Origin: Granulicella aggregans
Lineage (GTDB): Bacteria; Acidobacteriota; Terriglobia; Terriglobales; Acidobacteriaceae
Assembly: GCF_025685565.1 (NCBI RefSeq)
Contig: NZ_JAGSYE010000001.1
Coordinates: 2,108,001 to 2,172,000, forward strand
Length of the DNA: 64,000 nt
Direction: 5' to 3'
Shown: in pieces, positions 1-8,946 of the stretch
How positions within the stretch are numbered: the first letter of the stretch is position 1
Layout of the letters: the number at the start of each line of letters is the position of its first letter
Notes under the pieces: model-generated
Databases searched by the model: none
What the model saw: only the letters and a program-made list of their open reading frames with translations
What the model was told of the DNA's origin: nothing
Made by a program: the position numbers and the translations under genes

Positions 1-590
1 ATGCCCATCAGGATGGTGGGCAGGCCTTCGGAGAGGAAGAGCCATTGCCAGCCGTGCAGGCCGGAGCGGCCTTCGAGCTTGAGCAGGAAGCTTGAGAGCG
101 GGCCTCCGACGACTCCGGCGAGTGAGGTGGCGGTCATGAACTTGGCGATAGCGCGGGCGCGCTCGGCCGAGGGGAACCAGAAGGTGAGATAGAGGATCAT
201 GCCGGGGAAGAAGCCGGCCTCGCCCAGGCCGAGCAGGAAGCGCAGCAGATAGAAGCTGTGCGCTCCGGTGACGAAGGCCATGCCCGTGGCGACGATACCC
301 CAGGAGATCATGATCCGGGCGATCCAGCGACGCGGCCCGAACCGCGTGAGCAGGAGATTGCTGGGGAGGTCGAAGAGCGCGGAGCCGAGGAAGAAGATGC
401 CTGCGCCGGTGCCGTAGACGGTGTTCGAGAGGTGGAGATCGCGCTGCATGTCGGCAGCGGCGAAGCCTACGTTCACGCGGTCGAGGTACGCGAGGATGTA
501 GAGGATGAAGATGTAGGGGATGAGCCGCCAGGTGATCTTGCTGTAGAGCTTCGAGGCGTCTATCGATTGAAGGGATTGGGCCGGGGGCAT
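1..590 (-). CDS. MFS transporter, ACS (anion:cation symporter) family, C-terminal part outside window
   Basis: Reading the minus strand from an ATG at 590 gives an uninterrupted frame to the window edge, about 196 residues, so the C-terminal half or more is missing. The visible part has the hallmarks of ACS-type MFS carriers: a cytoplasmic start, a first helix ending in YLDRVNVGFA, then the loop after helix 2 with LLTRFGPRRWIARIMISWG, and a helix 4 region with FLLGLGEAGFFPGM. Such carriers take up organic anions (tartrate, glucarate, phthalate and similar) with cations across the inner membrane; the substrate cannot be told here. An in-frame upstream ATG at 662 would add 24 residues, but neither start has a clear Shine-Dalgarno, and family alignment favours 590. 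It runs in the same direction as ada but is 129 bases downstream of it, so co-transcription is uncertain. Confidence 0.85.
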   Translation of the reverse strand, partial: MPPAQSLQSIDASKLYSKITWRLIPYIFILYILAYLDRVNVGFAAADMQRDLHLSNTVYGTGAGIFFLGSALFDLPSNLLLTRFGPRRWIARIMISWGIVATGMAFVTGAHSFYLLRFLLGLGEAGFFPGMILYLTFWFPSAERARAIAKFMTATSLAGVVGGPLSSFLLKLEGRSGLHGWQWLFLSEGLPTILMG

Positions 591-719
591 TTCACTAATG
601 TAACTGGCGTGCCGATCGGATGAGAACACGGTCGTTTGCTGCCGCAAACGATACCCACTCATCGCAAAGACAGAAGCGCGATGAATGGGGCACCCAAGAC
701 CGAGCAGAGTCGAAAGGGA

Positions 720-1862
720 CTAGAGGTGTTCGGCGGCCAGGATCTTCTGCTTGCGGTCGAGGCCCCAGCGGTAACCGGTGAGTGAGCCGTCTGAGCCTAC
801 GAGGCGATGGCAGGGAACCGCGATCGCTATGGGATTCGCCGCGCAGGCTGCGGCTACGGCGCGGGAGGCAGTGGGTTTGCCGAGCTCGCGGGCTAACTCT
901 CCGTAGCTTCGTGTCTCGCCGCGTGGAATCGCCTGCAGGGCCTTCCAGACGCGCTGTTGGAAGGCGGTGGCACGGACGTCGAGCGGGAACTTGGCAGCGG
1001 TTGGAGACTCCGTGAGCTGCGATAGGACGAAGGCGACGGCTTCGGCTAGCCAGCCGGTGTTGCCTCGGGCCGGGGTCAATTGAGCTTTGTTGAAGCGCAG
1101 GCGGAGGTCGGCCTCGAGCTCCTGCTGGTCGCGACCGAAGAGGATGGCGCAGATGCCGAAGTCGGTGGTGGCGACGAGCATCTTGCCGAGGGGGGAGTCG
1201 GCGAGGGTGTAGCGTATGATCAGACCGGCACCGCCTTCGCGCATGACGCGTGGAGTCATGCCGAGTGAGACGGCGGAGTTTTCGTAGAGGCGGCTGGATG
1301 ACCCGTAGCCTGCTTCGTAGATGGCATCGGTGACGCGCTTCTTGGGCTCGCGGACCTTGTCCTTGAACTTTGCGAGGCGCTGCTCTTTGGCGAACTCGCC
1401 TGGTGTGACGCCGAGGACGCGCTTGAAGCCGCGGAGGATGGTGAGGCGGCCGACGCCCGTAGCTTTCGCGATATCGGCGAGGCGGGTGCGCTCGGCGGCG
1501 TGGTCTTTCAGGTAGTCGGCGACGGTGGCGATGGCTTCGGCCTGCGGATCTGGCTTGTCAGAGACTCTGTCGGGTTCACAACGGAGACAAGCGCGATAGC
1601 CTGCGGCCTCAGCGGCGGCGGCCGTTGGGAAGAAGGCGACGTTCTTGCGGTTCGGCTTGCGGCTGGGGCAACTGGGCTTGCAGAAGATCTTGGTGGATTT
1701 GACGGCGTAGAAGAACTGGCCGTCGGCAGAGGTGTCGCGTGCTAGGACCTGCTGCCAGGACTTGCCGGGAAAGAGGCTTGGGACGTTGGCGGATTTGATG
1801 GGCTGCGAGGACATGACGGGATTGAGAGTTACGGTGGCTGTGCTCATTTCAGTATCGTGCAT
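720..1862 (-). CDS. ada: Ada: bifunctional transcriptional regulator / O6-methylguanine-DNA methyltransferase
   Basis: Full-length Ada-type protein of 380 residues that repairs alkylated DNA and activates the adaptive response. The N-terminal zinc domain carries Cys61, Cys65, Cys92 and Cys95 (FCKPSC ... CLRC); in E. coli Ada the first of these accepts a methyl group from phosphotriesters. An AraC-type HTH follows at roughly 105-205 and the C-terminal methyltransferase domain ends with the acceptor motif PCHR (Cys351) and the usual GYRWGL segment. Two nearby starts are possible (residue 1 MHDTEM or residue 6 MSTATV). It is divergent from the small secreted DUF3455 gene with only 72 bases between them. 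No alkB or alkA partner is visible. The domain order is that of E. coli Ada, so self-regulation is likely, but no operator was identified. Confidence 0.95.
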   Translation of the reverse strand: MHDTEMSTATVTLNPVMSSQPIKSANVPSLFPGKSWQQVLARDTSADGQFFYAVKSTKIFCKPSCPSRKPNRKNVAFFPTAAAAEAAGYRACLRCEPDRVSDKPDPQAEAIATVADYLKDHAAERTRLADIAKATGVGRLTILRGFKRVLGVTPGEFAKEQRLAKFKDKVREPKKRVTDAIYEAGYGSSSRLYENSAVSLGMTPRVMREGGAGLIIRYTLADSPLGKMLVATTDFGICAILFGRDQQELEADLRLRFNKAQLTPARGNTGWLAEAVAFVLSQLTESPTAAKFPLDVRATAFQQRVWKALQAIPRGETRSYGELARELGKPTASRAVAAACAANPIAIAVPCHRLVGSDGSLTGYRWGLDRKQKILAAEHL

Positions 1863-1934
1863 CGGACCGGCGATGGATACACTCCGGATTGTTCAGGGGA
1901 AGTGGGGCGCCACGTATGATCTACACTTTGGAGT

Positions 1935-2423
1935 ATGCAAAGACTCTTGGGGATTCTTGTTGGAGCAACGTTTGCGTGCGCGGCGTATGGGCAGGATGCT
2001 ACTTTGCCGCCGACAAATGAGCACGCGGTGCTTACAGTTCAGGGGCGTGGAGTGCAGATTTATAGCTGCAACCTGGTCTCTGGGACGGTTCAGTGGGTGT
2101 TCGTCGCACCGGCGGCGCGTTTGTTCGATAAAGACGGCGTCGAAGTTGGGACGCACGGTGACGGGCCAGTCTGGCACTTGCAGGATGGGAGTTCCGTCTA
2201 CGGGCAGGTGGTTACGAAGTCTTCTTCGCCAGTCACAGGCGCTGTACCCTGGCTGCTCCTGAAGGGGGTAAAGTTCGATGGGACCGGGGTGCTGAGTAAG
2301 GTGGAGTTTGTGCGGCGAACGGAGACCAAGGGCGGCGCGGCTCCCGGTGGCGCGTGTGACGTTGGAGCGCTAACGCGGGTGCCTTATGAGGCGACCTACA
2401 CGTTCTACTCCTCGAAAAATTAG
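1935..2423 (+). CDS. Secreted DUF3455 family protein
   Basis: A 162-residue protein with a signal peptide (hydrophobic core LLGILVGATFACA, likely cleavage near AYG-QD). The mature part matches the DUF3455 pattern as I recall it: VQIYSC near the start, then a W-x-F strand, a LFDKDGVEVGTHGDGPVW segment, DGSSVYG, and a terminal YEATYTFY strand. The function of the family is unknown; members are periplasmic or extracellular. It is followed by a hairpin at 2432-2460 and then by a convergent gene. The start ATG has GGAG only one base upstream, which is unusually close, but the signal peptide begins right there. Confidence 0.8.
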   Translation: MQRLLGILVGATFACAAYGQDATLPPTNEHAVLTVQGRGVQIYSCNLVSGTVQWVFVAPAARLFDKDGVEVGTHGDGPVWHLQDGSSVYGQVVTKSSSPVTGAVPWLLLKGVKFDGTGVLSKVEFVRRTETKGGAAPGGACDVGALTRVPYEATYTFYSSKN

Positions 2424-2431
2424 TGGGTTAG

Positions 2432-2460
2432 GGAAAGGAGCAGAATGGCTGCTCCTTTCC
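2432..2460. terminator. Bidirectional hairpin between convergent genes
   Basis: Perfect 11-bp inverted repeat GGAAAGGAGCA / TGCTCCTTTCC with a 7-base loop, placed between the stop of the DUF3455 gene (2423) and the stop of the convergent small secreted protein (2466). There is no strong T-tract, so efficiency is uncertain. Confidence 0.6.
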
Positions 2461-2465
2461 GGTGA

Positions 2466-2882
2466 CTAATTTTTCGGCGTGGGAGCTGGCGAGGCTGACG
2501 CCGTCTCCGGCTTGGCATCCGCGGCGGGTTGCGCTGCCTTCAGTTTGGCCAGCGAAGCGTCTACCCGGGTCTTGAAATCGTTAGCATCGTTGTTGACGAA
2601 GCCACTGAAGGCGGTCTGTACCTGCATCTCGCAGCCGGTGCCAGCAGGGTTGAGAAGAACCGTGTTGGTACGTTTCGCCGTGAGGTTCCCTCCGATATTG
2701 TAGGAAGCCGTCATCTCTTCGTTGCTGATGCCGATGATTCCGTACTTGCCGGAGAATTTGAGGGTGTCCTTAACCGCTGGCCAGAGTGTGGCGCAGGAGA
2801 CGGTGTAGGCATCTTTATGAGTCTTAGCGACCGCTGGAACCGCGGCGGAGAGGAACAAAACTGGGATCAAGGCGCGCTTCAT
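2466..2882 (-). CDS. Small periplasmic protein of unknown function
   Basis: A 138-residue protein starting MKRALIPVLFLSAAVPAVA, a clean signal peptide. The chosen ATG at 2882 is preceded by GAGGAG at proper spacing; the longer open frame upstream lacks these features. The mature part (KTHKDAYTVSCATLWPAVKDTL...) looks like an alpha/beta fold with two cysteines and a C-terminal tail rich in Ala, Pro and Lys. I do not recognise a named family with certainty; similar proteins are common as 'hypothetical exported protein' in acidobacteria. It may share a transcript with the transglutaminase-like gene that starts at 3929 and ends 126 bases upstream. Confidence 0.7.
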   Translation of the reverse strand: MKRALIPVLFLSAAVPAVAKTHKDAYTVSCATLWPAVKDTLKFSGKYGIIGISNEEMTASYNIGGNLTAKRTNTVLLNPAGTGCEMQVQTAFSGFVNNDANDFKTRVDASLAKLKAAQPAADAKPETASASPAPTPKN

Positions 2883-3008
2883 GGCTTCTCCTCTACGTGA
2901 CTTCTGGAGTTCCAGATACGAATCAGCCGTCAGATTACACCAGATCGAAGCACTTTGGATTGGACCCGGCTGTGCTCGCAGGCGAGGTTGATTCGTTCGC
3001 AAACTGGA

Positions 3009-3929
3009 TCATGACGAAACCGGAGCGGGCATACCGGGGATGGGAAGCTTGCTGCCTGACTCATCGACCTCGAAGCTGTCGACGTAGAAGTGAGAGAGGT
3101 AGGCGTCACCGAAGGACGTGGTGATGGCGACGTCGGCAGCATCGCGGCCAGTGGCCATCAGGACGCGACCGTAGCGGGAGTCGTTATGGCGCGCATCCAT
3201 GGTCATCCACCTGCCGTCGAGGAAGACCTCGTACCAGGCGCTGAAATCTCCCGCGCCGCTGTAGGGGTGATTGATGTCGCCGAGATAGCCGGTGACGTAG
3301 CGGGCAGGGATGTTCTGGCACCGAGTTAGCGTGATGGCGAGATGCTGGAAGTCGCGGCAGACGCCGATGCGCTCTGTGTAGACATCCATTGCGGTCTTGG
3401 TGGGCCGTGCGGTCTGGTAGTTGAAGGCGACCTTGTTGTGGACCCAGTCGCGGATGGCAGCGGCCTTAGACCAGCCGGGGGAGGCCCAACTGAACAAGTC
3501 ATGCGCAATCGCCACGAAACGGTCGACCTCGCAGTACCGGCTGGGCAGCAGGAACTGCAGGACCTCATCGGGCAGATCTTCGACGGGGGCCTGCTGCGCA
3601 TCGGCGGCAATCTGGTCGGGGAAGCCATCATCCAGCGTGACGGCTGAGGCCTTCAGGCGGAGGGTGCCTGCTGGGGCGACGAACCGGGTGCACCGGTTGC
3701 CGAAGCTGTCGTGGTACTCCGTCGAGGGGACCAGCACGGGTTCGCCGGCAGTTTGGCCGGAGCCTGCTTCCTGGATCTGCTCGACGTAGAGGTGGTTTCC
3801 GCTTTGCAGGTCCGCTTCGAGCGAGGGATGCAGGTGCAGCAGGGCCACCATGGCAGTGGGATAAGACAGCCGAAACTGTATATCGAACTCAGATTGAATA
3901 AGCATCGGTCGTCCATTCATTTCGTGCAT
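3009..3929 (-). CDS. Transglutaminase-like cysteine protease family protein
   Basis: A 306-residue cytoplasmic-looking protein with the N-terminal all-beta domain (residues about 10-115) and a transglutaminase core. The nucleophile region is GVCRDFQHLA with Cys191, followed by IPARYVTGYLGD. The Asp of the triad is in MDARHN (Asp245). At the usual His position the sequence reads DFSAWYEV, so Ser230 stands where canonical members have His. I recall DFSAW in related bacterial sequences, so this may be a subfamily trait and not an inactivating change. The conserved end motif GRDAADVAITTSFG is present. The family includes peptidases and amide-bond enzymes; the substrate is unknown. Confidence 0.85.
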   Translation of the reverse strand: MHEMNGRPMLIQSEFDIQFRLSYPTAMVALLHLHPSLEADLQSGNHLYVEQIQEAGSGQTAGEPVLVPSTEYHDSFGNRCTRFVAPAGTLRLKASAVTLDDGFPDQIAADAQQAPVEDLPDEVLQFLLPSRYCEVDRFVAIAHDLFSWASPGWSKAAAIRDWVHNKVAFNYQTARPTKTAMDVYTERIGVCRDFQHLAITLTRCQNIPARYVTGYLGDINHPYSGAGDFSAWYEVFLDGRWMTMDARHNDSRYGRVLMATGRDAADVAITTSFGDAYLSHFYVDSFEVDESGSKLPIPGMPAPVSS

Positions 3930-4062
3930 AGATGTAGCCAGGCCGCGTTTTTACGAGACATGACGTAGGTGTTTGGATGCAAATCGCGCGGCAGAAGGCA
4001 AACATCAACGCAGGAGGGATTACTTTCGAGTAGAAAGTCGCAAGGAGGGACGTTTTAAGGCA

Positions 4063-4099
4063 TCAAAAAGCGGATGCGACCCATGTGGGCGCATCCGCT
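4063..4099 (-). terminator. Rho-independent terminator of metK
   Basis: Stem AGCGGATGCG / CGCATCCGCT (10 bp) continued by CCCA/TGGG with one bulged A. On the minus strand it is followed by CTTTTTG, and it lies just after the metK stop at 4118. Confidence 0.85.
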
Positions 4100-4117
4100 C
4101 TGTTGAGTGCCGCGCAG

Positions 4118-5293
4118 TTACTTTGCTGCGAGTTCGGCGGTGATACCGGCCTGCTCCGCGAGCGCGGCGGCCTTGTCGGTCTTCTCCCAGGTGAAGCCCT
4201 CGCCTTCGCGGCCGAAGTGGCCGTAGGCAGCGGTCGCCTTGAAGATGGGACGGCGGAGGTCGAGTGTCTCCATGATGCCCTTGGGCGTCAGCGAGAAGTT
4301 CTTGCGGACGAGGGTCTCGAGGAGATCATCGGCGACCTTGCCGGTGCCGAAGGTGTCGACCAGAACGCTGACCGGCTCGGCGACGCCGATGGCGTAAGCG
4401 AGCTGAACTTCGACGCGGCTGGCGAGGCCGGCTGCAACGAGGTTCTTGGCGACGTAACGGGCCATGTAGGCGGCCGAACGGTCGACCTTGGTCGCGTCCT
4501 TGCCGGAGAAGGCTCCGCCGCCGTGACGGCCCATCCCGCCGTAGGTGTCGACGATGATTTTGCGGCCGGTGAGGCCGGAGTCGCCCATGGGACCGCCGAT
4601 GACGAAGCGGCCAGTTGGGTTGATGTGGTACTTGGTGTCGGCATCGAGCAGGTGCGCGGGAATAACAGCCTGGATGACGTTCTTCAGGACTTCAGCACGA
4701 AGCTGGTCGTTGCCGACTTCTTCGGCGTGCTGGGTCGAGATGACGACTGCGTCGACGCGGACAGGTTTGTGGTTGGAGTCGTACTCGACCGTGACCTGGC
4801 TCTTGCCGTCGGGACGAAGGTAGGCCATCAGGCCGGACTTGCGGACTTCCGAGAGCTTCTGGGCGAGTTTGTGTGCGAGCGAGATCGGCGTCGGCATCAG
4901 TTCGGGGGTCTCGTCCGAGGCGTAGCCGAACATCATGCCCTGGTCGCCAGCGCCGCCGGTGTCGACGCCCATGGCGATGTCCGGAGACTGCTTGTTGATG
5001 GTCGAGATGACGGCGCAGGTGTTGGAGTCGAAGCCATGGGTGGCGTCGTTGTATCCGATGGCGGAGACGGTTTCGCGGACGAGGGTCTGGAAGTCGACGT
5101 AGGCCTTGGTGGTGATCTCACCGGCGATGACGACGAGGCCGGTGCAGGTGAGGGTCTCGCACGCGACGCGGCTGTAGGGGTCCTGCGCGAGGCAAGCGTC
5201 AAGGATGGAGTCGGAGATCTGATCGGCGATCTTGTCGGGATGTCCCTCGGTCACTGATTCGCTGGTAAATAGAAAACGGTCACGCTTAGCCAA
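4118..5293 (-). CDS. metK: S-adenosylmethionine synthetase
   Basis: MetK makes S-adenosylmethionine from methionine and ATP. The protein has the three-domain family layout and the diagnostic motifs: [17 protein letters not shown] near the N-terminus, [12 protein letters not shown] in the middle (about residue 116) and [10 protein letters not shown] place the start at a TTG (5293), giving 391 residues beginning [15 protein letters not shown] sits five bases upstream, and homologues begin M-A-K at this point. A GTG at 5320 in the same frame would add nine residues ahead of this, with the Shine-Dalgarno falling inside the gene. A strong terminator follows. The 136 bases between metK and the RodZ-like gene upstream show no recognisable SAM riboswitch. 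Confidence 0.97.
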   Translation of the reverse strand: MAKRDRFLFTSESVTEGHPDKIADQISDSILDACLAQDPYSRVACETLTCTGLVVIAGEITTKAYVDFQTLVRETVSAIGYNDATHGFDSNTCAVISTINKQSPDIAMGVDTGGAGDQGMMFGYASDETPELMPTPISLAHKLAQKLSEVRKSGLMAYLRPDGKSQVTVEYDSNHKPVRVDAVVISTQHAEEVGNDQLRAEVLKNVIQAVIPAHLLDADTKYHINPTGRFVIGGPMGDSGLTGRKIIVDTYGGMGRHGGGAFSGKDATKVDRSAAYMARYVAKNLVAAGLASRVEVQLAYAIGVAEPVSVLVDTFGTGKVADDLLETLVRKNFSLTPKGIMETLDLRRPIFKATAAYGHFGREGEGFTWEKTDKAAALAEQAGITAELAAK

Positions 5294-5456
5294 AACTGCT
5301 CCTTCGAAACGATCGGTCACTGATTAGAGAACGCAAAATTACTTAATACGCGGACGTTCTGACCCGACGGAGGAGAGGATGACGGATGCAGTCCAAGGGG
5401 ATTGCGAGCGTCGCCGATCAGTTCCATCGAGGTGCGGAGGATCCAATCGTATTATT

Positions 5457-5951
5457 TTACATTTGCAGCGGCGCGAGGGCTACCAGGAGGGGCGAGGCAG
5501 ATACCGGTTGCGAGATGCCGGCATGCTGATCGGGGTGCATTCTTGGCAGCAGAACGAACTTCCAGACGCAGGCGGCGAGCAGCGCGACAAGAACGGCCAT
5601 GCCCAGGACGCCGAGCCATTTTCTGCTGTATCCAGAAGACTTTCCGGCGAGGCGGTTGTTTCGAACGTTCTCCGCAAAACCGGCCCAGTCGGGTTCCTGG
5701 CTGTCTGCAAGTCCGCTGGCGCGGTAGCTGGATTCGAAGCGTTCGAGCCAAAGTGGCTCGTCGAGCTGTAGGGCACGGAGGTAACTGCGGACAAAGCCTT
5801 TGCGGAAGATTCCGCCGGGAAGCTCGCGGAAGTTACCAGCCTCGACATCGAGCAGCTGTCTGACGGAAAGCTTCGTTGAAGCGCACATGGCCTCGAGCGA
5901 GACGCGACGCTGCTCCCGCTCCAGACGCAACTCGTGCCCGAATTGAACCAT
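5457..5951 (-). CDS. RodZ-like helix-turn-helix membrane protein
   Basis: A 164-residue protein with an N-terminal HTH_25 domain (about residues 1-65; FGHELRLEREQRRVSLEAM ... STKLSVRQLLDVEAGNF, LPGGIFRKGFVRSYLRAL) and one transmembrane helix near 110-134 (LGVLGMAVLVALLAACVW), then a short tail. The LP-x-x-x-F-x-(K/R)-G-F-(V/L)-R-x-Y pattern is the signature of RodZ-type cell-shape proteins, which link MreB to the wall machinery, and of related membrane-bound regulators. The periplasmic part is much shorter than in E. coli RodZ (about 30 residues here). It could instead be a general HTH_25 regulator; no mre genes are nearby. It reads toward metK and is divergent from the glycan cluster. Confidence 0.8.
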   Translation of the reverse strand: MVQFGHELRLEREQRRVSLEAMCASTKLSVRQLLDVEAGNFRELPGGIFRKGFVRSYLRALQLDEPLWLERFESSYRASGLADSQEPDWAGFAENVRNNRLAGKSSGYSRKWLGVLGMAVLVALLAACVWKFVLLPRMHPDQHAGISQPVSASPLLVALAPLQM

Positions 5952-6212
5952 GCTCTCCGCTGTCAGCCACCTGGCGAGGACCTGTCAACGTCATTACTAT
6001 AATATAGGTTTGCGTCTGGTTCTATAGCCCTGATGTGTCAGCGTTTCGTCCCAGAACGGAAGCCGGCTGATTACCAAAGGCATACAGGAGCTCACGGCCA
6101 TTGCCTTGCCGCACCGCTGCCCTGAATTGTTATTGTTTTGCCACGCTGTAGGCTTTCGCCCGTGGTCGACAACCGCCGTTTCACGACTATGCTGGAGCCC
6201 TGAGCCGACCGA

Positions 6213-7742
6213 GTGCGCATCCCGTTTCCAATTCGAATCCCGCTTTCCTATAGCTGTGCGTTTGCGGTGTTGCTGTCTTTGATCCAGGTGATCGAGGGTA
6301 CGCCGCTCACCTTCAGCCTGATGAGTCTGGCATTCATCCTGATCGCTACCGTCGCGTTCAACGTCGCTGGGGGATTCGCGCGTCCTTCCGGCTCCTATAT
6401 CTTCTTTTACGCGATGTTTGCGGTCATCGTCGGGTTGACGTACAAGGCGATCCTTGGCGAACCGGCGGACTCGAATCTTCTGGCTCCCCAGACCACGATG
6501 ATGGTGTATGTAGCCGGAATCTTCGGGATGTTATGCGTTGCTTACCTGAAGAACCTGGTCCTGCCCGCCAAGGGACTTCTCGACGACCTGACGAAGCGTA
6601 TCGATCTGGATGGGGCGAGCATCGGCTGTGTGGTTGTGGGCTTTGTCATTTACTTTGCTGGCGTTCTGACGGTCAGGGGAGGCGAGACGGCCGAGGAGAT
6701 CTACGCAAACAACTCAGGAACCGTGCTGAGCGCGCTGAATCAGGTGAACCACTTCATTCCCCTGGGACTGATCCTTGGCGTGACGTACACGATCAAACGG
6801 AGCAATGGCCGGCGATTCCTGAACGTGACTGTCACCGTGGCAGCGATCCTCTCCATGATCTTCTCCGGGATCATCGCGACCTCGAAGCAGGGCCTGTTCG
6901 AGCCGCTGATCTGCATCATGGCTGCGGCCGCGGCGCTGCGCTACCGGTTTTCGACGGGGCAGGTCGCGACGTTCATGCTGGGAATGGCCTTCACGTTTTA
7001 TTACCTCGTTCCCTATATTCAGGCAGGAAAGGGCGTGGTGGCCGCGCCGACGTTCTCGCAGACGGCCGAGAACGCTTATACGCTGCTGACCGATCTCGAA
7101 GGCGCGCGGCAAAGGACGGCTGAAGCAGGGCGTGAGGCGATTGAGGTCGACGATTACTCGATTCATTACTTCAATACATCGCAGGGAATCTTCGACCGTC
7201 TCCAGATGATCTCGATTGACGATGCTCTGATTGACGTCACCGAGCAAGGACACGTCTTCGGTCTGATGCCGCTGCTCTACGACGTCTATAACCTGGTGCC
7301 GCACTTTATCTGGCCGGACAAGCCGCTGATCGCGCTGGGCAATATCTACTCGCACGAGATCGGGTTGGCACACTACTCGACGGCCGGCGAAGACGACAAC
7401 ACTACCGGCGTCTCGTTCAGCCCTACAGCCGACGCGTTCCATATGGCGCGCTGGACGGGCGTGCTGCTGGTCGCTCCGGCGCTCTGGTTCTGCTGCTTCT
7501 TTGTGATGGATTTCATCTGCGGAGATACTCGAAAATCTCCATGGGGGCTGCTGATGTTCGCCATGTGCGCGCACATCGCTCCAGAGGGCATGATGAACGG
7601 GCCGTTTTACCTGACGACCTTTGGCCCGATGGTGGTCATCTTTGTCACGCTGCTCTCGGTCTATGTGTTGCCAGTGATTGGAAATGTCTTGACGAGGCGT
7701 TCGCAGGTAGCTCTGCGCGAGGGCGACGTTGAGTTTCCGTAG
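6213..7742 (+). CDS. Polytopic membrane protein, Wzy-like oligosaccharide repeat-unit polymerase
   Basis: A 509-residue protein with about ten or more hydrophobic segments, starting at a GTG (6213). A large hydrophilic loop at about residues 280-360 precedes WPDKPLIALGNIYSHEIGL. A proline/tryptophan-rich stretch of this kind in a large periplasmic loop is typical of O-antigen/exopolysaccharide polymerases. Such enzymes polymerise lipid-linked oligosaccharide repeats on the outer face of the inner membrane. The next gene, an acyltransferase, begins 45 bases later and the run continues with a permease and GT-C-like proteins, all rightward, which supports a surface-glycan role. The exact glycan and the polymerase assignment are inference from topology and context. 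Confidence 0.65.
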   Translation: MRIPFPIRIPLSYSCAFAVLLSLIQVIEGTPLTFSLMSLAFILIATVAFNVAGGFARPSGSYIFFYAMFAVIVGLTYKAILGEPADSNLLAPQTTMMVYVAGIFGMLCVAYLKNLVLPAKGLLDDLTKRIDLDGASIGCVVVGFVIYFAGVLTVRGGETAEEIYANNSGTVLSALNQVNHFIPLGLILGVTYTIKRSNGRRFLNVTVTVAAILSMIFSGIIATSKQGLFEPLICIMAAAAALRYRFSTGQVATFMLGMAFTFYYLVPYIQAGKGVVAAPTFSQTAENAYTLLTDLEGARQRTAEAGREAIEVDDYSIHYFNTSQGIFDRLQMISIDDALIDVTEQGHVFGLMPLLYDVYNLVPHFIWPDKPLIALGNIYSHEIGLAHYSTAGEDDNTTGVSFSPTADAFHMARWTGVLLVAPALWFCCFFVMDFICGDTRKSPWGLLMFAMCAHIAPEGMMNGPFYLTTFGPMVVIFVTLLSVYVLPVIGNVLTRRSQVALREGDVEFP

Positions 7743-7787
7743 AGGTTTCCCGCAAGGCATGGGGGATTTCGAAGTGATGGTCCGCAG

Positions 7788-8885
7788 ATGCAACCTGGCG
7801 GGAGCGAGGTTGCCTTGGTGACTTCAGATAAGCCGGTCGTGGCCGAAGAGGTCGCCTCCCGTGATCGACGGCCCTATTACCCGCAACTGGACGGTGTGCG
7901 GGCGATCGCCGCCGTGATGGTGATGGCGTTTCATTTCTCCCAGACATTTGTTCCGATGCGATTGCTGATGCTGGGACAGACCGGGGTTGACCTCTTCTTT
8001 GTGCTCTCAGGGTTCCTCATCTCCACGATCCTGCTTAAAGCGCAGCATGCGCGATGGGAAGAGGTTCGGAACTTCTATGTTCGGCGATCTCTCCGCATCT
8101 TTCCGCTCTACTTTGGGTATCTTGTGGGCGCCAGTCTGCTTGGGGCCGGTGTTTCGTGGTGGTTCTGGGTCTACCTGCAGAACTTTCCCATGGCGTTGAA
8201 CTATCCCTTGCGGGGGCCGAACCACTTCTGGTCGCTGGCGGTAGAGGAGCAGTTTTACCTGGTCTGGCCATTTCTGGTTCTCTTCCTTCCTAGACGATGG
8301 CTGGCAGGCGCAATGTGGGGAGCGATTGCGTTTTCTACGTTGCTTCGAATCCTAGTGGTTCACACCCAGGTAAGTCCTTTCTACCTGACCTTTACGCGAC
8401 TTGATGGTCTGGCTGCCGGTGGACTACTGGCGCTGTATCTGCACCGCGGTCAGCTTTCGCGGGCGCGGCGATATTTCTTGCCAGGAGCGGCGGCCTCGGC
8501 GCTGTTGCTGGTGGGTGGAGCGTGGGCGTCGCACGGACAGGGGGTTGCCTGGGTGCAGGTGACGAAGTTTACCGCGGCTACGGGGATGTACGCCTGCCTG
8601 GTGGGTTGGCTCTTGACACACGATGGATGGATTGTGAACGGGTTGCTGGCGTCACCTCCGATGCGCGCAATCGGGCGGGTCAGCTATGGGTTGTACGTGT
8701 ATCACCCGGCCATCATCGGAGTGATTGCGCTGCACCTTGCAGGTTTTTCGCTGGCTTCACGTCTGGCCGCCTTCGCGCTGCTGAGTTATGGGGTGGCGGT
8801 GGTGAGCTTCTATGGAATTGAAAAGAGATTTACGGACCTGAAGCAGCGTCTGGCACCGGAGATTCCGTTCGAGCGGGCCAGGTAA
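7788..8885 (+). CDS. Acyltransferase 3 family membrane protein
   Basis: A 365-residue integral membrane acyltransferase of the OafA/NodX type. The family's opening motif is plain: YYPQLDGVRAIAAVMVMAFHF, with the conserved His in the first helix, then GVDLFFVLSGFLI and FYVRRSLRIFPLYF. The segment NHFWSLAVEEQFYLVWP is the second diagnostic motif, with the conserved Glu pair. Proteins of this family move acetyl or other acyl groups from the cytoplasm to sugars outside. The preceding gene is a putative glycan polymerase, so O-acetylation of a surface polysaccharide is the likely role. The first about 30 residues are hydrophilic and variable. Confidence 0.9.
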   Translation: MQPGGSEVALVTSDKPVVAEEVASRDRRPYYPQLDGVRAIAAVMVMAFHFSQTFVPMRLLMLGQTGVDLFFVLSGFLISTILLKAQHARWEEVRNFYVRRSLRIFPLYFGYLVGASLLGAGVSWWFWVYLQNFPMALNYPLRGPNHFWSLAVEEQFYLVWPFLVLFLPRRWLAGAMWGAIAFSTLLRILVVHTQVSPFYLTFTRLDGLAAGGLLALYLHRGQLSRARRYFLPGAAASALLLVGGAWASHGQGVAWVQVTKFTAATGMYACLVGWLLTHDGWIVNGLLASPPMRAIGRVSYGLYVYHPAIIGVIALHLAGFSLASRLAAFALLSYGVAVVSFYGIEKRFTDLKQRLAPEIPFERAR

Positions 8886-8946
8886 ACAGGCGGTCGGCTG
8901 ATCTCAAAGCCTAGAAGCGTGGCTCGGGCAGTTACACTAGGAGAGC

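Noticed and set aside
4085-5257. A 390-codon open frame on the plus strand opposite metK
   Set aside because: It is the antisense of metK. High GC at third positions opens long antisense frames; the sequence is low-complexity Asp/Gly/Val without a family.
5294-5456. SAM riboswitch upstream of metK
   Set aside because: The region is short and I could not fold a conserved SAM-I, SAM-II or SAM-IV core by eye.
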